From contig BCKE01000031.1 of assembly GCA_001600495.1 (NCBI GenBank), forward strand, positions 307,481 through 371,480: a DNA stretch of 64,000 nucleotides. Direction: 5' to 3'. The DNA comes from Pilasporangium apinafurcum. Its lineage: Eukaryota; Oomycota; Peronosporomycetes; Pythiales; Pythiaceae. The position numbers were made by a program, and so were the translations under genes. This document shows positions 20,730 to 31,285 of this stretch, piece after piece (the first letter of the stretch is position 1; each line of letters starts with the position of its first letter). The notes under the pieces are model-generated. The model was given only the letters and a program-made list of their open reading frames with translations. It ran no database searches and was not told the origin of the DNA.

Positions 20730-23348
20730 ATTACGGTGCGAATTAGTGCCTGCTCGACTTCTGAGCGCATTGTCTTGGATACACGGGGGAGAAGTGCACC
20801 TTTGCCTATCCAAACGTTAAAACACACACTGGTGCTAGATGATAATTGAGCGATCGCTGGACCAATTTCCACTTGAGAAAGCTGTTGTTGGACGGACTCC
20901 GTGAAGGATGTCAATGGAACGTGCTTGGTGGAATGCAACAACTGCTTAAAATCTTCAGTTGGTAAAGAAATCAATCGCTTCGTGAAATATCGTTCAATAA
21001 AGCCCAGTCCTTCCTCAGAAGGGCGATAGAACGTCTCCCCACGTTCCGATACTTTCGTCCACACCTTGAGACCTGTATTCACAATCTATAGGTAAAACAT
21101 GTATATACACATAATCAGGAATATGATTTCTTTCAATGTCCACAACGCCAACAGCCAAATAGTATACCTCTAATGCATCTCCGCCCAGACATGCATCGGA
21201 AATAGCCTTGTCCACGTAGTTCACATTCGCAGCGCCATCAGAGCGACACCAGAGATGATCCTAGACATAAAAATTCACGGTGAATCGTCAGTACATCTCC
21301 ATAGCTATCAACATTGCCTCCACCTTAGCAATTCCTTACCTTCAATGCCTCATCCTGAATGCCATAGAATCTACGAATAAGCTGCCATGCATCATCACTG
21401 ATAAGTCGGTAAAGCGTCTCTCGCTTCTTGGTTTCTGCTTTCGATCCGTCTACTGCATTTGCTTCAGATGAAATAGCAGCATCTGTGCGCTGTTTCTTAG
21501 GCATTGGTGGGTGTTGGGATGCATACTCTTCTTCAGGGATGAATTTTTCGCAATTTTTCATGAAGTGACCTTTCAAGTTGCAAATTCTGCACACGTAGTC
21601 TTCTGGAGGGACTAACTCTAGGTCTTCTGTTAGTGGGTCTAACCCACACTGGTCCTCACCGGGCAAGTCTTTAATCTTGCGCAATACTGAAATGAAGAAG
21701 CCACCCGAGTTTTGGTCGATTGGAATCAGTCGCAACGTTTTCTCCAGTGCTGTTTTCATATCTGCAGCGTCTGCTGGTGGTGCAAACATGGAGCGAAGCA
21801 CGCGATGACCACGCAGTTCCTGTGGGATATCTTTGTAGTTTTCAAACCACTCGTGTAAATGATCTTCAGAATTTGGAGACGTACTCTCCACATCACCACT
21901 CGTTTCAGTCGCTTTGTTGAACAAATGCCCTTTATGTGAGGACTTGGACTTGGATCGCCATCCCACTTTCCATTTCGTTCGCCCTTTCCGATAAATCAGG
22001 CCTGGCAATTGCGTTGACACATCAACCACCTCCAAGGCACCTTCACTTCGACGAAGCAATTCAGCAACCACGGCTTCGTTCTCCACGGGATTGAATGAAC
22101 AAGTGGAGTACACCATCATCCCACCGACCTTAAGTAACGCTGCACCTCTCATCGCCAGCGCTAGCTGAGTTGGATGCAGCGTCAGTCCCTGCCCGATGTG
22201 CCACTCTCTCCAGAGTGTTTGGTTTTTGCGGAGCGTACCATCACCACTGCACGGAACGTCGCACAATACGCGGTCAAAGACATTTGTGCGGCGTAATTCC
22301 TTAGTGATGCTGTCGTAGAGACCTGGAAACGTATCCCCAGCACCACAGGTGACCACAGCGTTTCGTAGTGTATTGCGTGTGAGTCGATGAACGAGCATGT
22401 AGGCGCGTTTCTTATCTAAGTCGTTCGCGATGACCATGCCTTTCGAGCGCGCAACGTCATCAGAAGATGAGTCAGTGGAAAGCAGAAAGTCAATAACTTG
22501 TGTTGTTTTTGAGCCGGGAGAGGCACACATGTCCAACACATGGTGACCTGGATTAACATTGAGGAAAAGCACTGGAAGCATGCTCACAGCTTCCTGGCGA
22601 TCAATCGTTCCAGAATCAGTGTGTTCTAACAGACACGAATGGAAAGCCTTCACATTTGCGTGCTTTGGAGCTGGCAGCAGATTATTAAGAAAAATATGAT
22701 GAGCCTGTCAAGAGCAGAATTATACCAACGAATACTATGTCGTACCTGTCTTGGATAAGGCAACACGTCCACAATCCACCTGCCACGCGACATTTTCTTG
22801 TGGATACCAAGCAATCTGTCTATGAAAGACAATAAAAGCAAGACACTCAATCACTAGAATCCGTGATTGCAAAAGCAATAGCAATACAAACCCACTTTGG
22901 TGGATTGACAGCAATGTCGTTGTAAAAGTACGTGTTGGTAGGAAATTGATGCTCATTTTTCAGCAGATTCTTGACACTGCAGAGCATTCAACACAATTAA
23001 CATCTTCAAACAACAACAACAACAGCAGCAGCAGCAGTTTGGTGAATAGCAATCAACACCAAATCTCGCTCACCGGTCAGCATCTGGGCGATGGAGGTTG
23101 ATGCGGAAGGACACGGGCAGTGGGTCATGCAGCAGCGCCATCAATTTGTCCAGCTCATCGACAGTCTCTACAACATTCGTTTCACGCTGCCATTGAATAA
23201 GCAAAAATTTCCATCAGATACAAATTCGCACACGCAGCTGCAAGTCAAAATATTGTCTTGCCAAGTATTCATGGAAGCTCTGCTTGTAGATATCCAGCGG
23301 CGTTCTCCCGCCGCCAGGTTGCTCCTGCTTCTGCTTTTGGTGCTTCAT
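20726..23348 (-). CDS. NSUN2: NSUN2/Trm4-type tRNA m5C methyltransferase
   Basis: Seven exons by my reading: 23348-23232, 23186-23074, 22976-22896, 22819-22746, 22670-21340, 21260-21168 and 21085-20726, summing in frame to 722 residues. The first intron (45 nt) is the least certain. LHDPLPVSFRI opens the RNA-binding part. SAM-binding DMCASPGSKTTQ, motif IV CDVPCSGDGT and motif VI YSTCSFNPVENE with the two cysteines of RsmB-type m5C enzymes are all intact. Family members methylate cytosine-5 in tRNA in the nucleus and nucleolus. Near the C-terminal third, CRICNLKGHFMKNC is a CX2CX4HX4C zinc knuckle, which I do not associate with animal or yeast orthologues. Confidence 0.9.
23008..23037 (+). 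repeat. CAA/CAG microsatellite in an NSUN2 intron
   Basis: Consecutive CAA then CAG triplets. On the coding (minus) strand this is a CTG/TTG tract within the intron between 23073 and 22977, near the middle of the intron. Confidence 0.85.
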
Positions 23349-23606
23349 GACCTGCGTACCCTTTCGTCCAATCAAGCACATCAACCCAATATAGTACCCT
23401 CTATACTCTTTCAATTAATAATACGCCAAACGAACAACACTTTGCTCTAACCCTCAGGAATTTATAAAAGGATTTGGTTCTGATTCTGTAAGTGGCTATA
23501 ACCTGTCTGGATAAAAGATACCACATCTCAAAATTGATAACTTTTACAAAATTAGAGAAAAGCGTCATCTCGTCAAGATCTCAAATCTCTCGCGCGTGTC
23601 CAAACT

Positions 23607-24195
23607 TCAAAGCTCAGCCTGAACAGACGGATGGACAACATACAGGTCAGTCTCCTTTCTGTAGCAGCAGCATATCATTAACACCTTACCGTGTGCCGGA
23701 GGCAGATGTGGTCTTAGCAGAATACGTCAACGTCGGACATTTAGTCGTCCAGTGCGGCAGGAAAGTATCACCACCATTAATGTGCTGGTGAACGCGTGTG
23801 ATGTAGCACGATTCCACCAAATCACTCGCGAGCGCTTCCGCGTACAATCGCTCGCCCCCGCCAACGAAAATGCGGTCGCAATCGGCGTAACGTGGATGCG
23901 TGGACGCTAATTTGATCCCTTCCGCCAAACTACTGACTACTGCCACATTTGGCCACACATGAGTGCTGGTGTTGGCCGCTCTGGATGGAGAAACAACGAT
24001 AGTATGGCGATTCGGAATGGGCGCGCCGAACTCTTCAAAGGATTTGCGGCCGACGAGCAGCACCTGTTGCCGCGTAATAGTGGAGAAGAACGCCCAGTCA
24101 CCAGGCAGATCCCACGGCAAACGACCCGCTTTACCGATCACCCGATTCATTGAACATGCTGCGATCAACGACACCGGTACATGCCGCGCCGTCAT
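23607..24195 (-). CDS. Stand-alone dihydrofolate reductase
   Basis: Exons 24195-23690 and 23658-23607, in phase to 185 residues; without splicing the frame would stop in the donor GTAAGG. DHFR converts dihydrofolate to tetrahydrofolate with NADPH. Visible landmarks are SLIAACSMNRVIGKAGRLPWDLPGDW with the active-site Asp, VLLVGRKSFEEFG for NADPH, IFVGGGERLYAEAL and CYITRVHQHINGGDTFLP with the conserved Thr. The short second exon supplies the last beta strand (LYVVHPSV), as the fold needs. Length is that of a single-domain enzyme, and no thymidylate synthase follows before the NSUN2 gene. Its ATG overlaps the stop of the small frame upstream. Confidence 0.93.
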
Positions 24196-24554
24196 CTCCG
24201 AGTGGTTGCGTTCAAAAAAGTTGCGTCCTCTTTCTTCTTCGTGTCTATCTGCGCTTGCAGACGTCGCAAATCAAGCTGAATCGAGAAATAATGTGGTATA
24301 CATTATTAATTGTGGCCCACATCGATTAGAAGAAGTGCAACTTACGCTCTGGAGGATCATTATTGCCTTGAAAGCTGCAGGATAAGAAGACAAGCACAAT
24401 GCCCTTTCCTCGCTGTATGCATCAAATGTGGGTCAGAACTGCTATCCAGGCTTCTATCATTGTGAAGAGCGTACGAGGAACATTCATAACGGAAATTGCG
24501 CTCTCATTACTATCTCTTTCCAGCCAGAGCAGCTTCTTCCGTCCGCACAGCCAT
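24192..24554 (-). CDS. Tiny three-exon reading frame overlapping the DHFR start (64 aa)
   Basis: Exons 24554-24511, 24412-24346 and 24275-24192 give an uninterrupted 64-residue frame, MAVRTEEAALAGKRYE to FLNATTRR. Splice sites are GTAATG...ACAG and GTAAGT...TCAG and all phases agree. The stop TGA (24194-24192) overlaps the DHFR ATG (24195-24193) as ATGA. I recognise no family; the C-terminal half is Lys/Arg/Glu-rich and probably helical. Either it is a small protein translated from the same mRNA as DHFR by termination-reinitiation, or the exons are DHFR 5' UTR with an upstream frame. Joining it to DHFR in one frame fails, because that frame meets a TGA at the start of exon 3. Confidence 0.5.
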
Positions 24555-24607
24555 AGTCGCCTCCTTATCGTCGTAGTTCCTGCCTTTGTTTAATAGCAAT
24601 GGTGACT

Positions 24608-25492
24608 ATGTTTACCCCTCCATCGGCGACGTTAGTCATTACAGTGCTGATTGGTTATTGGACAGCCATTGCAGTTGGCCATTCGTGGATCGAATGCCTC
24701 GACACAGATCGATCGAAAGTGTACGAGCATGCTGTAGAGTCCAATTTCGCTCCTGGTGCCTGTGGCGGCTACAGCTACAACTACCCTGGCCGTACGCCGG
24801 AGATGCAGAACCGCGAAGAAGAACTGATGCTGGTGAAAATCCTCAAAGAAGATTTTGAGCAAACCCCAGGCATGCCAATCTGCAAACCAGAACCGCCACA
24901 TTACACAGGCGAGGGCTACCGTAAGCGGCTTACAGTGCGACCAGGCGAACGTGTTTACTTCGCATACATGCCAAACGGTCACGTCGCCGTGGATGAAGCT
25001 GGTCGTGGTACACGTCACGGAATCTACTGGACAGGAACTCCAGATACGCGACTTACGTTCTCAAGTGAGTTGGTAGACGCGCGTTTGGTGAATGGTGAAC
25101 GACTCGATTTTGATGATGGTAACTGCGGGCAGACACTCAACTTTTTTCACGAGCCATCCGGTCGCGCAGGTGATCGATTCCCGTGCGTGGGGTCGTTTAT
25201 GATTCCAGCGGAGATTCTGCCTGGTGTGTATTCGTTCGTTTGGGGATGGAAGTTTTGGGATGAAGTCAACAATCGCCCATACATTGAGACGCGCATCACT
25301 GCCGTCAACCAGAAGACATACGGAGGAGCGTATTATGGCAGTTGCTTTGATGTGGAAGTTGTCGACAAAGTTTCAGCTCCCATCGGTAATGATAATGCAA
25401 CAACGAAGATAGCTGAAGTAGAAGGCAATCTTATTTTACCAGTGAACGGCATGATCACTGAGTATCCGATGGAGAGTGAGTCGTTTGTTTAG
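24608..25492 (+). CDS. Secreted LPMO-like protein (AA17-type candidate)
   Basis: Single exon, 294 residues from the ATG at 24608; an ATG three codons upstream (24599) is equally possible. The signal peptide (LVITVLIGYWTAIAVG) is predicted to be cut to leave His as residue 1 (HSWIECLDTD), the mark of lytic polysaccharide monooxygenases, whose N-terminal His binds copper. A second His candidate is in YMPNGHVAVD, or RHGIYW nearby, and PGVYSFVWGWKFWDE may supply the axial aromatic residue. Several cysteines fit a secreted fold. Oomycete family AA17 LPMOs oxidise pectin, and this protein resembles them in layout. The family call is from architecture, not alignment. Its start is only ~54 bp from the divergent small gene. 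Confidence 0.6.
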   Translation: MFTPPSATLVITVLIGYWTAIAVGHSWIECLDTDRSKVYEHAVESNFAPGACGGYSYNYPGRTPEMQNREEELMLVKILKEDFEQTPGMPICKPEPPHYTGEGYRKRLTVRPGERVYFAYMPNGHVAVDEAGRGTRHGIYWTGTPDTRLTFSSELVDARLVNGERLDFDDGNCGQTLNFFHEPSGRAGDRFPCVGSFMIPAEILPGVYSFVWGWKFWDEVNNRPYIETRITAVNQKTYGGAYYGSCFDVEVVDKVSAPIGNDNATTKIAEVEGNLILPVNGMITEYPMESESFV

Positions 25493-25670
25493 ATCCTCTA
25501 TTTTCCCCAGCTTTTCCGAGTTTTATGAGAAACTGAATGAATAGAATACAGATACTGCAATGTTGTGTCATGGATATTATCATCATTGTTACAGAACTGT
25601 TCCCGCGGGTGGCTATGATTATACTTTGTGCGCGTGACTTACTAATTACTGCTACTACTTTAATAATTGT

Positions 25671-28130
25671 TCAGGGTTGACTAGGTACAGGATGATGGGG
25701 TAATGGCGTAAAGTCCAGCAAAACATCCGGCCGTGAGCTCTTCTTCAGTTCCGTGACGCTCGCTGTGACTGTCGCTACTGTTGTGTTGTTGTCTGCCGCT
25801 GCTGCTGTCATTGCGTCAGTTATGGATGAAACCGAGGTCTGATGCGCGTGGCAGAGCGGCGTGGATGCAGGTGACGAGTTGGCGCTGGCGGAGAGTAACG
25901 ACGACATCGATGGTGTCACGACCACACCAGTCGACGTCAATGGCACTACTTCCAGTAGTCGTTTGGTAAGCTGATCTGACGAGACGTCCTTGTTCACGAG
26001 ATAGACAAATTTGAGGTCCTGGAACTTATCCGACGTCGGATAGATGAGCGATCGCAACAATTGCGCATTGTCGCGTGTTAGTAAACCCTCTTCTTCGAGC
26101 ATACAAAACTTGATATACATTTCCTTCCGAATGTTGAAATGGAGATCGACAAACGAGTTGAGTTGAATCCGCTCTTTCGCTTCCAGCAGCTCCTGCGGAT
26201 CTTTCAACGCTGACGGAGACGATGGTGCCGACGTTGCGGCGTCTGCTTTCAATTTCTTATCGCTGTTACTGCCGTTACTTCTCTTTGGTGGTCGAATCAG
26301 CGGAGGTACCAACTCGCCGCCAATCGATTGCGTCGCGACTTCTCGTAAAATATCAAACGCGCTGAGGGAACCTCTGCCGCCTCCTCCTCCTCCTCTGGTC
26401 TTCTTCATGGAAGATCGGGGTAGCCACACCGAGTTTAGTGACAATTCGCTTTTGGTGGTATGTGTGAATTTTGCATGTGGAGGTTGTGGCGTCGGTCCTG
26501 TGAGAAATACCGACGGTTCACGCTCCAATTTGACGTTAAAGGACGAAGGGTTCATACGCCGACGACTAGCGTCCAGTGTGGGCAGTGATGTCACATTCGA
26601 GGTGTGAAATGGCACTGGCAGACTGTCTTCATTCGGTGACGGACTATTGAGCAGCGCAGAGACAGAATTATTTGACGAAACTTTCCGTCGAATTACTGGA
26701 GGTGGTGGCGTTTCATCGCGTTGTGATTTTTTCTCTGCAGCAACTGTCGAATTCTTCTTGGAACCTTCACAATCATCACCACCCACTACATTCTCCTTTC
26801 CATTCGGACCTTTCGTCTCATTACCAGCATCAGGAGCAGTAGTTTGCTGCAAATACTGATGTTTAGGGGAAGAATGCGTCTCCTGCTTCGTCCCTTCGTC
26901 TTCGGCTGCTACCGTTCGCTCAGGGGATTTCGCTTTCGCTACTGGGGGATCTGGTTTCTTCTTCGCTGGGGAATCGGATGAGACTGATAGTTTACGCTTC
27001 TTCTTCTTAGATACCTCAATCGAAGGCTCCTCGTCGCTTGAGACCACGAGCTTCTTCTTCTTTGCATTCGATGAGCTTCCACTACTACTATGCGCAGCTG
27101 GAGAATCGTCAGATCCGCTGTGATTGCTGTTGTTGTTCTTATTCGACGAAGCTTTCCCACTCGAACCCGTCCGTTCATACAAAGACGAAGATTTGCTCTT
27201 GAACGACAAGCGTCCACCATTATGAAATGCTCTGGCATCGTCAATACACGTTGGACAGACATATGTCGTATCTTTAAACCGCCCTGAGCTCTTAATCGGT
27301 GGCAAACAACCGATGTGGAACCATTGGTTGCAACAATCGCATGCGAGGGATTCGTTGATATGCTCGTCATCCATGGCATACCAATTATCAAACGATTTGC
27401 TCCAGCGAATGAAGTGAATTTTAATACGCTCCGCGACCGCGTCCACGTCGGTGATGACGGCATTGTATAGTACTTCGTCGTTCTCCACCAATACGGATTG
27501 ATTCACGTGGAAACCCGAGGTATTTTCCTCCTCTTCTCCATCTTCATCTCCATCTTTCGCGCCAACTGCAAACGGCAATCGACAGCTGCCACATCTCGCA
27601 CCGACATCCTCCATCGTGCTACTGTTGTTATCCGCATCATCGTCCTGTTCAGCCTCACATTTCCTACAACAGAAACCATTCGGATTTGTGACATTCTCTT
27701 CCCGAACGCGCGCGCATTTGGTGTGATAGCCACTTCCACACCATTCGCAAAAATAATCGCAACTATTACGCTCACAATGCACGCATGGTCGCTGGGTTTT
27801 GCGGAAGACGACAAAGTCGCACACCTGGCAGCCACTTGAAGCCGCGAGCGCTGCCTTCTTTGTATTCGACCACGCCTTTGTCACACCTTCGAGAATCATG
27901 GAATTTCCGCATTGTTCACATTCTTTCGAATGCGACGAAGGTGTAGAGCTCCCCGTGGAGGAATTGACGGGGGATGCGGCGCTCACAGTGGCCGCTGCAG
28001 TGGACGCGGCCATCGCACTTGTGGACGAGCCACTGCGGCGCGGAGTGGTTTTCTTTTTCCGCCGCTTCTTCTGCGTGCTGCTGCCAATCGTTACGACTTT
28101 GCTCGGCTTGAGTTTCGGAATGCGACCCAT
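25671..28130 (-). CDS. PHD-finger chromatin protein with inserted Tudor-knot-like domain
   Basis: Single exon, 819 residues. The N terminus is basic (KKRRKKK). A first zinc region spans residues 71-158, with CEQC, CQVC, then a PHD pattern CVHC...CEWCGSGYHTKC...CCRKC. A second PHD begins with Cys180 and Cys183 and resumes at Cys264, Cys267, His272, Cys275, Cys292 and Cys295. The ~80 residues between hold a Tudor-knot/chromo-barrel-like segment (206-258, VNQSVLVENDEV to RWSKSFDNWYAMDDE). The remainder is low-complexity Ser/Lys with a conserved-looking helical stretch near 640-710. Likely a nuclear histone-tail reader; partners unknown. It is convergent with the LPMO-like gene. Confidence 0.85.
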   Translation of the reverse strand: MGRIPKLKPSKVVTIGSSTQKKRRKKKTTPRRSGSSTSAMAASTAAATVSAASPVNSSTGSSTPSSHSKECEQCGNSMILEGVTKAWSNTKKAALAASSGCQVCDFVVFRKTQRPCVHCERNSCDYFCEWCGSGYHTKCARVREENVTNPNGFCCRKCEAEQDDDADNNSSTMEDVGARCGSCRLPFAVGAKDGDEDGEEEENTSGFHVNQSVLVENDEVLYNAVITDVDAVAERIKIHFIRWSKSFDNWYAMDDEHINESLACDCCNQWFHIGCLPPIKSSGRFKDTTYVCPTCIDDARAFHNGGRLSFKSKSSSLYERTGSSGKASSNKNNNSNHSGSDDSPAAHSSSGSSSNAKKKKLVVSSDEEPSIEVSKKKKRKLSVSSDSPAKKKPDPPVAKAKSPERTVAAEDEGTKQETHSSPKHQYLQQTTAPDAGNETKGPNGKENVVGGDDCEGSKKNSTVAAEKKSQRDETPPPPVIRRKVSSNNSVSALLNSPSPNEDSLPVPFHTSNVTSLPTLDASRRRMNPSSFNVKLEREPSVFLTGPTPQPPHAKFTHTTKSELSLNSVWLPRSSMKKTRGGGGGGRGSLSAFDILREVATQSIGGELVPPLIRPPKRSNGSNSDKKLKADAATSAPSSPSALKDPQELLEAKERIQLNSFVDLHFNIRKEMYIKFCMLEEEGLLTRDNAQLLRSLIYPTSDKFQDLKFVYLVNKDVSSDQLTKRLLEVVPLTSTGVVVTPSMSSLLSASANSSPASTPLCHAHQTSVSSITDAMTAAAADNNTTVATVTASVTELKKSSRPDVLLDFTPLPHHPVPSQP

Positions 28131-29024
28131 CCGGTGTGGTTTGCTTCGGTGACGTTCTTCTTACTGTGGACGACGCAGTGTTTCTTGATGTTCACTTAGG
28201 GGAGCGGAATGATGTGGATATGAAAAACGTCGACTGGTTTATCGCATTCACGCACAAAACCTCGAAAATTACTGGTCCACACACTCGACCACACTACTGG
28301 CGTGTCTATTTTTTTGTTCACCTGACGGTAACGCCGTATCTAGTGGCTGATTCGGCTGGGAGCTCCGTACGGCTTTTTCAGAAGTGGCTGAAGGAAGCAC
28401 GCCAAACTCAACATAGAAAATCTTAAAATTCGAAAAGGACTTGGGACCGGTCCGCAACGGTCCGCGTGGTTGAGAAAACAGCCAAATGAACCGCATCTCC
28501 TTCAACCATCTCATTTTTGGTACCATGCAGATGAAACGATCTCCCATACCCGCACCCCTACTCCTGTCCCTTCCCCCCAGTTCCACCACATCTGATTGGC
28601 ACAAACAATTCCATCATCTTCTATTTGTTGAGGTCGCAAACTATGTTTTTGATTTGAAATTTGTGTACAGCGGGGCAATGTCGGTCAAATCTGCAACTGT
28701 ACAACATTTTGGGACACTTTATGCTCCCTCCTACCACCACCTTAACCCATTATTACTTTATGGAGCATCCTGGACTGAGAAAAGATCCCTCCCACTCCTC
28801 CGTCATCTTCCGAAAAATCTTCCAACTTTCACACACGGCGTCATCGAAACACGTCGGCACCAAAGAAACATATGAAGCATTGAATGAGTACGGTAATCCA
28901 CAAAATACATGGTCAAAACGTACGCCTATCTATTATTTTGAACCACATTGAGTGTTTCAAACAAAATATACTGTGAGATAGGATTCACTTCCTGATTCAC
29001 GGGCGCTAAAAAAAGGACCAATCG
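28131..29024. other. Divergent intergenic between the PHD and kinase genes
   Basis: Contains several medium frames on both strands, none with recognisable motifs, a consistent start or splice signals. Promoters of both flanking genes should lie here. Confidence 0.45.
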
Positions 29025-31285
29025 ATGACGCGCTATCACAAAATCGAGCCGAGGGATAGGTATACCTCCTTAAACCCATCATTCGCAAAGAAAAATGCAA
29101 TGGAAAACATGGATTCTCAGAGGTTGCAGTTCCGCCAGTGTTCCTGGACTCGGAAGAACCGCAATATGCACCAACTGCAGCGGTCAAGCCCGCAACGGCG
29201 ATGGATTGTGAATACGGACGAGAACGATGACGATTCGGAATCCAATGAACAACGTAGACAGCAGTCGTCGACGTTCTTTGGATCCAAGTACAGAGACATG
29301 TCGTCGCGACAAGTGAATTTGCACTCGTATAATTCACAGGCGAGGAGTATTGGGTACGTTGAGACCAAAATCGGCGGTCACCTACTCGACCACAAACGGA
29401 TCCTTGTGGAGGAAGAGGGTTTGGGCCACCATTACGTCCACATACCGCTAAAGACTGCGACACGCGCGGCGCTTGGCGGGATCAGTGCCGCGCGGATGTC
29501 TCCAGCGTATGCAGTCACGAAACACGATGTATTAGTGTACGCTGTGACCAAAATCGGTGGCCATGCGCTGGACCACGTCCCTTTCATTAACCGCGGCCAG
29601 CCATCACGTCCACTGCTTGGATATGTGGGTCCACAGCCGCGCACTATCTTCCAGCGTAACCTCGCGCGTCCATCGCCGTCCACCAACCAATATCAACGGA
29701 TCCATTCCGACGGCGTCACGCCCACCAATGTGTACGACTGCAGTCGTTGTCTTCGGCTCCGTCAATCACCTCGCGTACATCTACGTTGCGGACATCCAGT
29801 GTGCTCTTCTTGTCTCTCGTCTCCGTCGCTGCAGCATGTGGAGCATAGAGACACGTGTTTCGTCGATTGTGCACAGTGCCATGCGTTTGTGGCTGTAGAG
29901 GCGGTCGTGTTCTCCACTAGCTACGTTGTTCGTCTGAATCCACCATTGGAAGCAGCACTGGCCGAATTGGCACATGACGAAGCGCTGCGTGCACCCTCCA
30001 CTGCGCCTGGTGTGGTGTCTAGATCAAATGAATCATCCTCATCCAGCAATAAATGGATGTTTGGTGCGTTGTTGGGAGCAATGGCGTATGCAACACGGCA
30101 GTTGGCACCAAAGCTTGCATCGCATAAAAATCCCAAAGTGTCTATCGTAGTTCCATCGCAGCCTCCGACAGAGGAAGATCTGCTACTAGACGATATCGCT
30201 GCGCTTTCGCTAGAGACAGCTGCCTCCGCGGATCGAATAGCGAACGGAAGGGAACGATGGGCAAAGCGCGTGCATGGTTTGAAATCTCCGTCCAAGTTGC
30301 TCAAGTTTGAATTTGTGGAGACGCTGGGTGTAGGAAATTTTGCTGAGGTGATGCTCGTGCGCAACCGCAAAGGCAGATTGTCGGTGCTGAAAGAGAGTGA
30401 CAAATTACAGGAAGCAGTGAACGAAATTCGCATTTTGTCAACGATTTACAGTCCGCATGTCGTGCGCATCTGGCAATATTTCGTTGAAGAAGTGGGGCAT
30501 CGCAATTTTGCATACATCGAAATGGAGTACTGTGATGGAGGAGATCTCATGAAGCTTCTCAAGGAAAAGGTACTTCGCTATATTAGGGTGATTCCATGGC
30601 TTCATAGATGACTTTAACTGATCATCTGTGATGTGTTTGATCTTGTAGGGTCCGCTTGAATCCTCTACATTTGATTCCATTTTCTGCCAGCTCTGTCTTG
30701 GTCTACGCGAAATTCATCGGTGTGGCATCGTGCATCGTGATTTAAAGCCTGGAAATGTTCTCTTGACGGTATGTTCTGTAATGGCTCGATTTTCGTCGTC
30801 TATGTGCTTGTTTAATGTATGTTTTTGTGTAAGAGGGACGGAATTGTGAAAATAGCCGATTTTGGAGTTTCTACTTGTTTGGAAAGCGATTTACTAACGC
30901 ATCACGTCGCTGGGACGCTCGCATTTATGGCCCCAGAAGTGCGGCGGTATTTCTTGGGTGAAGAAGTGGGGTACAATACCAAAGCCGACGTATGGTCGCT
31001 CGGCGGATTAGCCGTGGCGATGCTCACTGGGAATCCAGAGCCTCGAGTCGCGACGCGGCCATGTAAGTGCACCATGGTGATATGATTGGTGTGTTGAAAT
31101 ATGCATACTGATGCTCTGATTTGATCTAATGTGTAGTGGAGGAATTGCTGGACGATTTACGTGAAAAGCAGGTCGCTGACAAATATCTTGGTCTTTTACA
31201 GCGCATGCTTGATCCGTATCCGGATAAACGACCTTCGCTGGAGGAACTACTGGAGCAATTCCCTCTCATGAACGCCAAATTATGA
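29025..31285 (+). CDS. RING-like zinc finger / protein kinase fusion
   Basis: Exons 29025-30569, 30649-30768, 30834-31062 and 31137-31285, in phase to 680 residues. The first ~230 residues are unassigned, with a repeated motif (ETKIGGHLLDH and VTKIGGHALDH). Residues ~239-285 fit C3HC4 spacing: CSRC, CGH, CSSC, then CAQC. A hydrophobic stretch near 345-360 may be a membrane anchor. The kinase domain starts about residue 426 with GVGNFAEV, the VLKE lysine, HRDLKPGNVLL, KIADFG and FMAPEV, so it should be catalytically competent. It looks like a Ser/Thr kinase of the STE/NEK type. RING plus kinase suggests joint ubiquitin and phosphorylation signalling, which is inferred. The start codon is the first in frame and could be later. 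Confidence 0.82.

Noticed and set aside
23607-24554. DHFR with an N-terminal extension from the upstream exons
   Set aside because: In the DHFR frame the third upstream exon begins with a stop (TGA), so no fused protein is possible with these splice sites.
28484-28951. Overlapping plus-strand frames between the PHD and kinase genes
   Set aside because: No motif in any frame; composition looks noncoding, and the kinase gene has a good start downstream.
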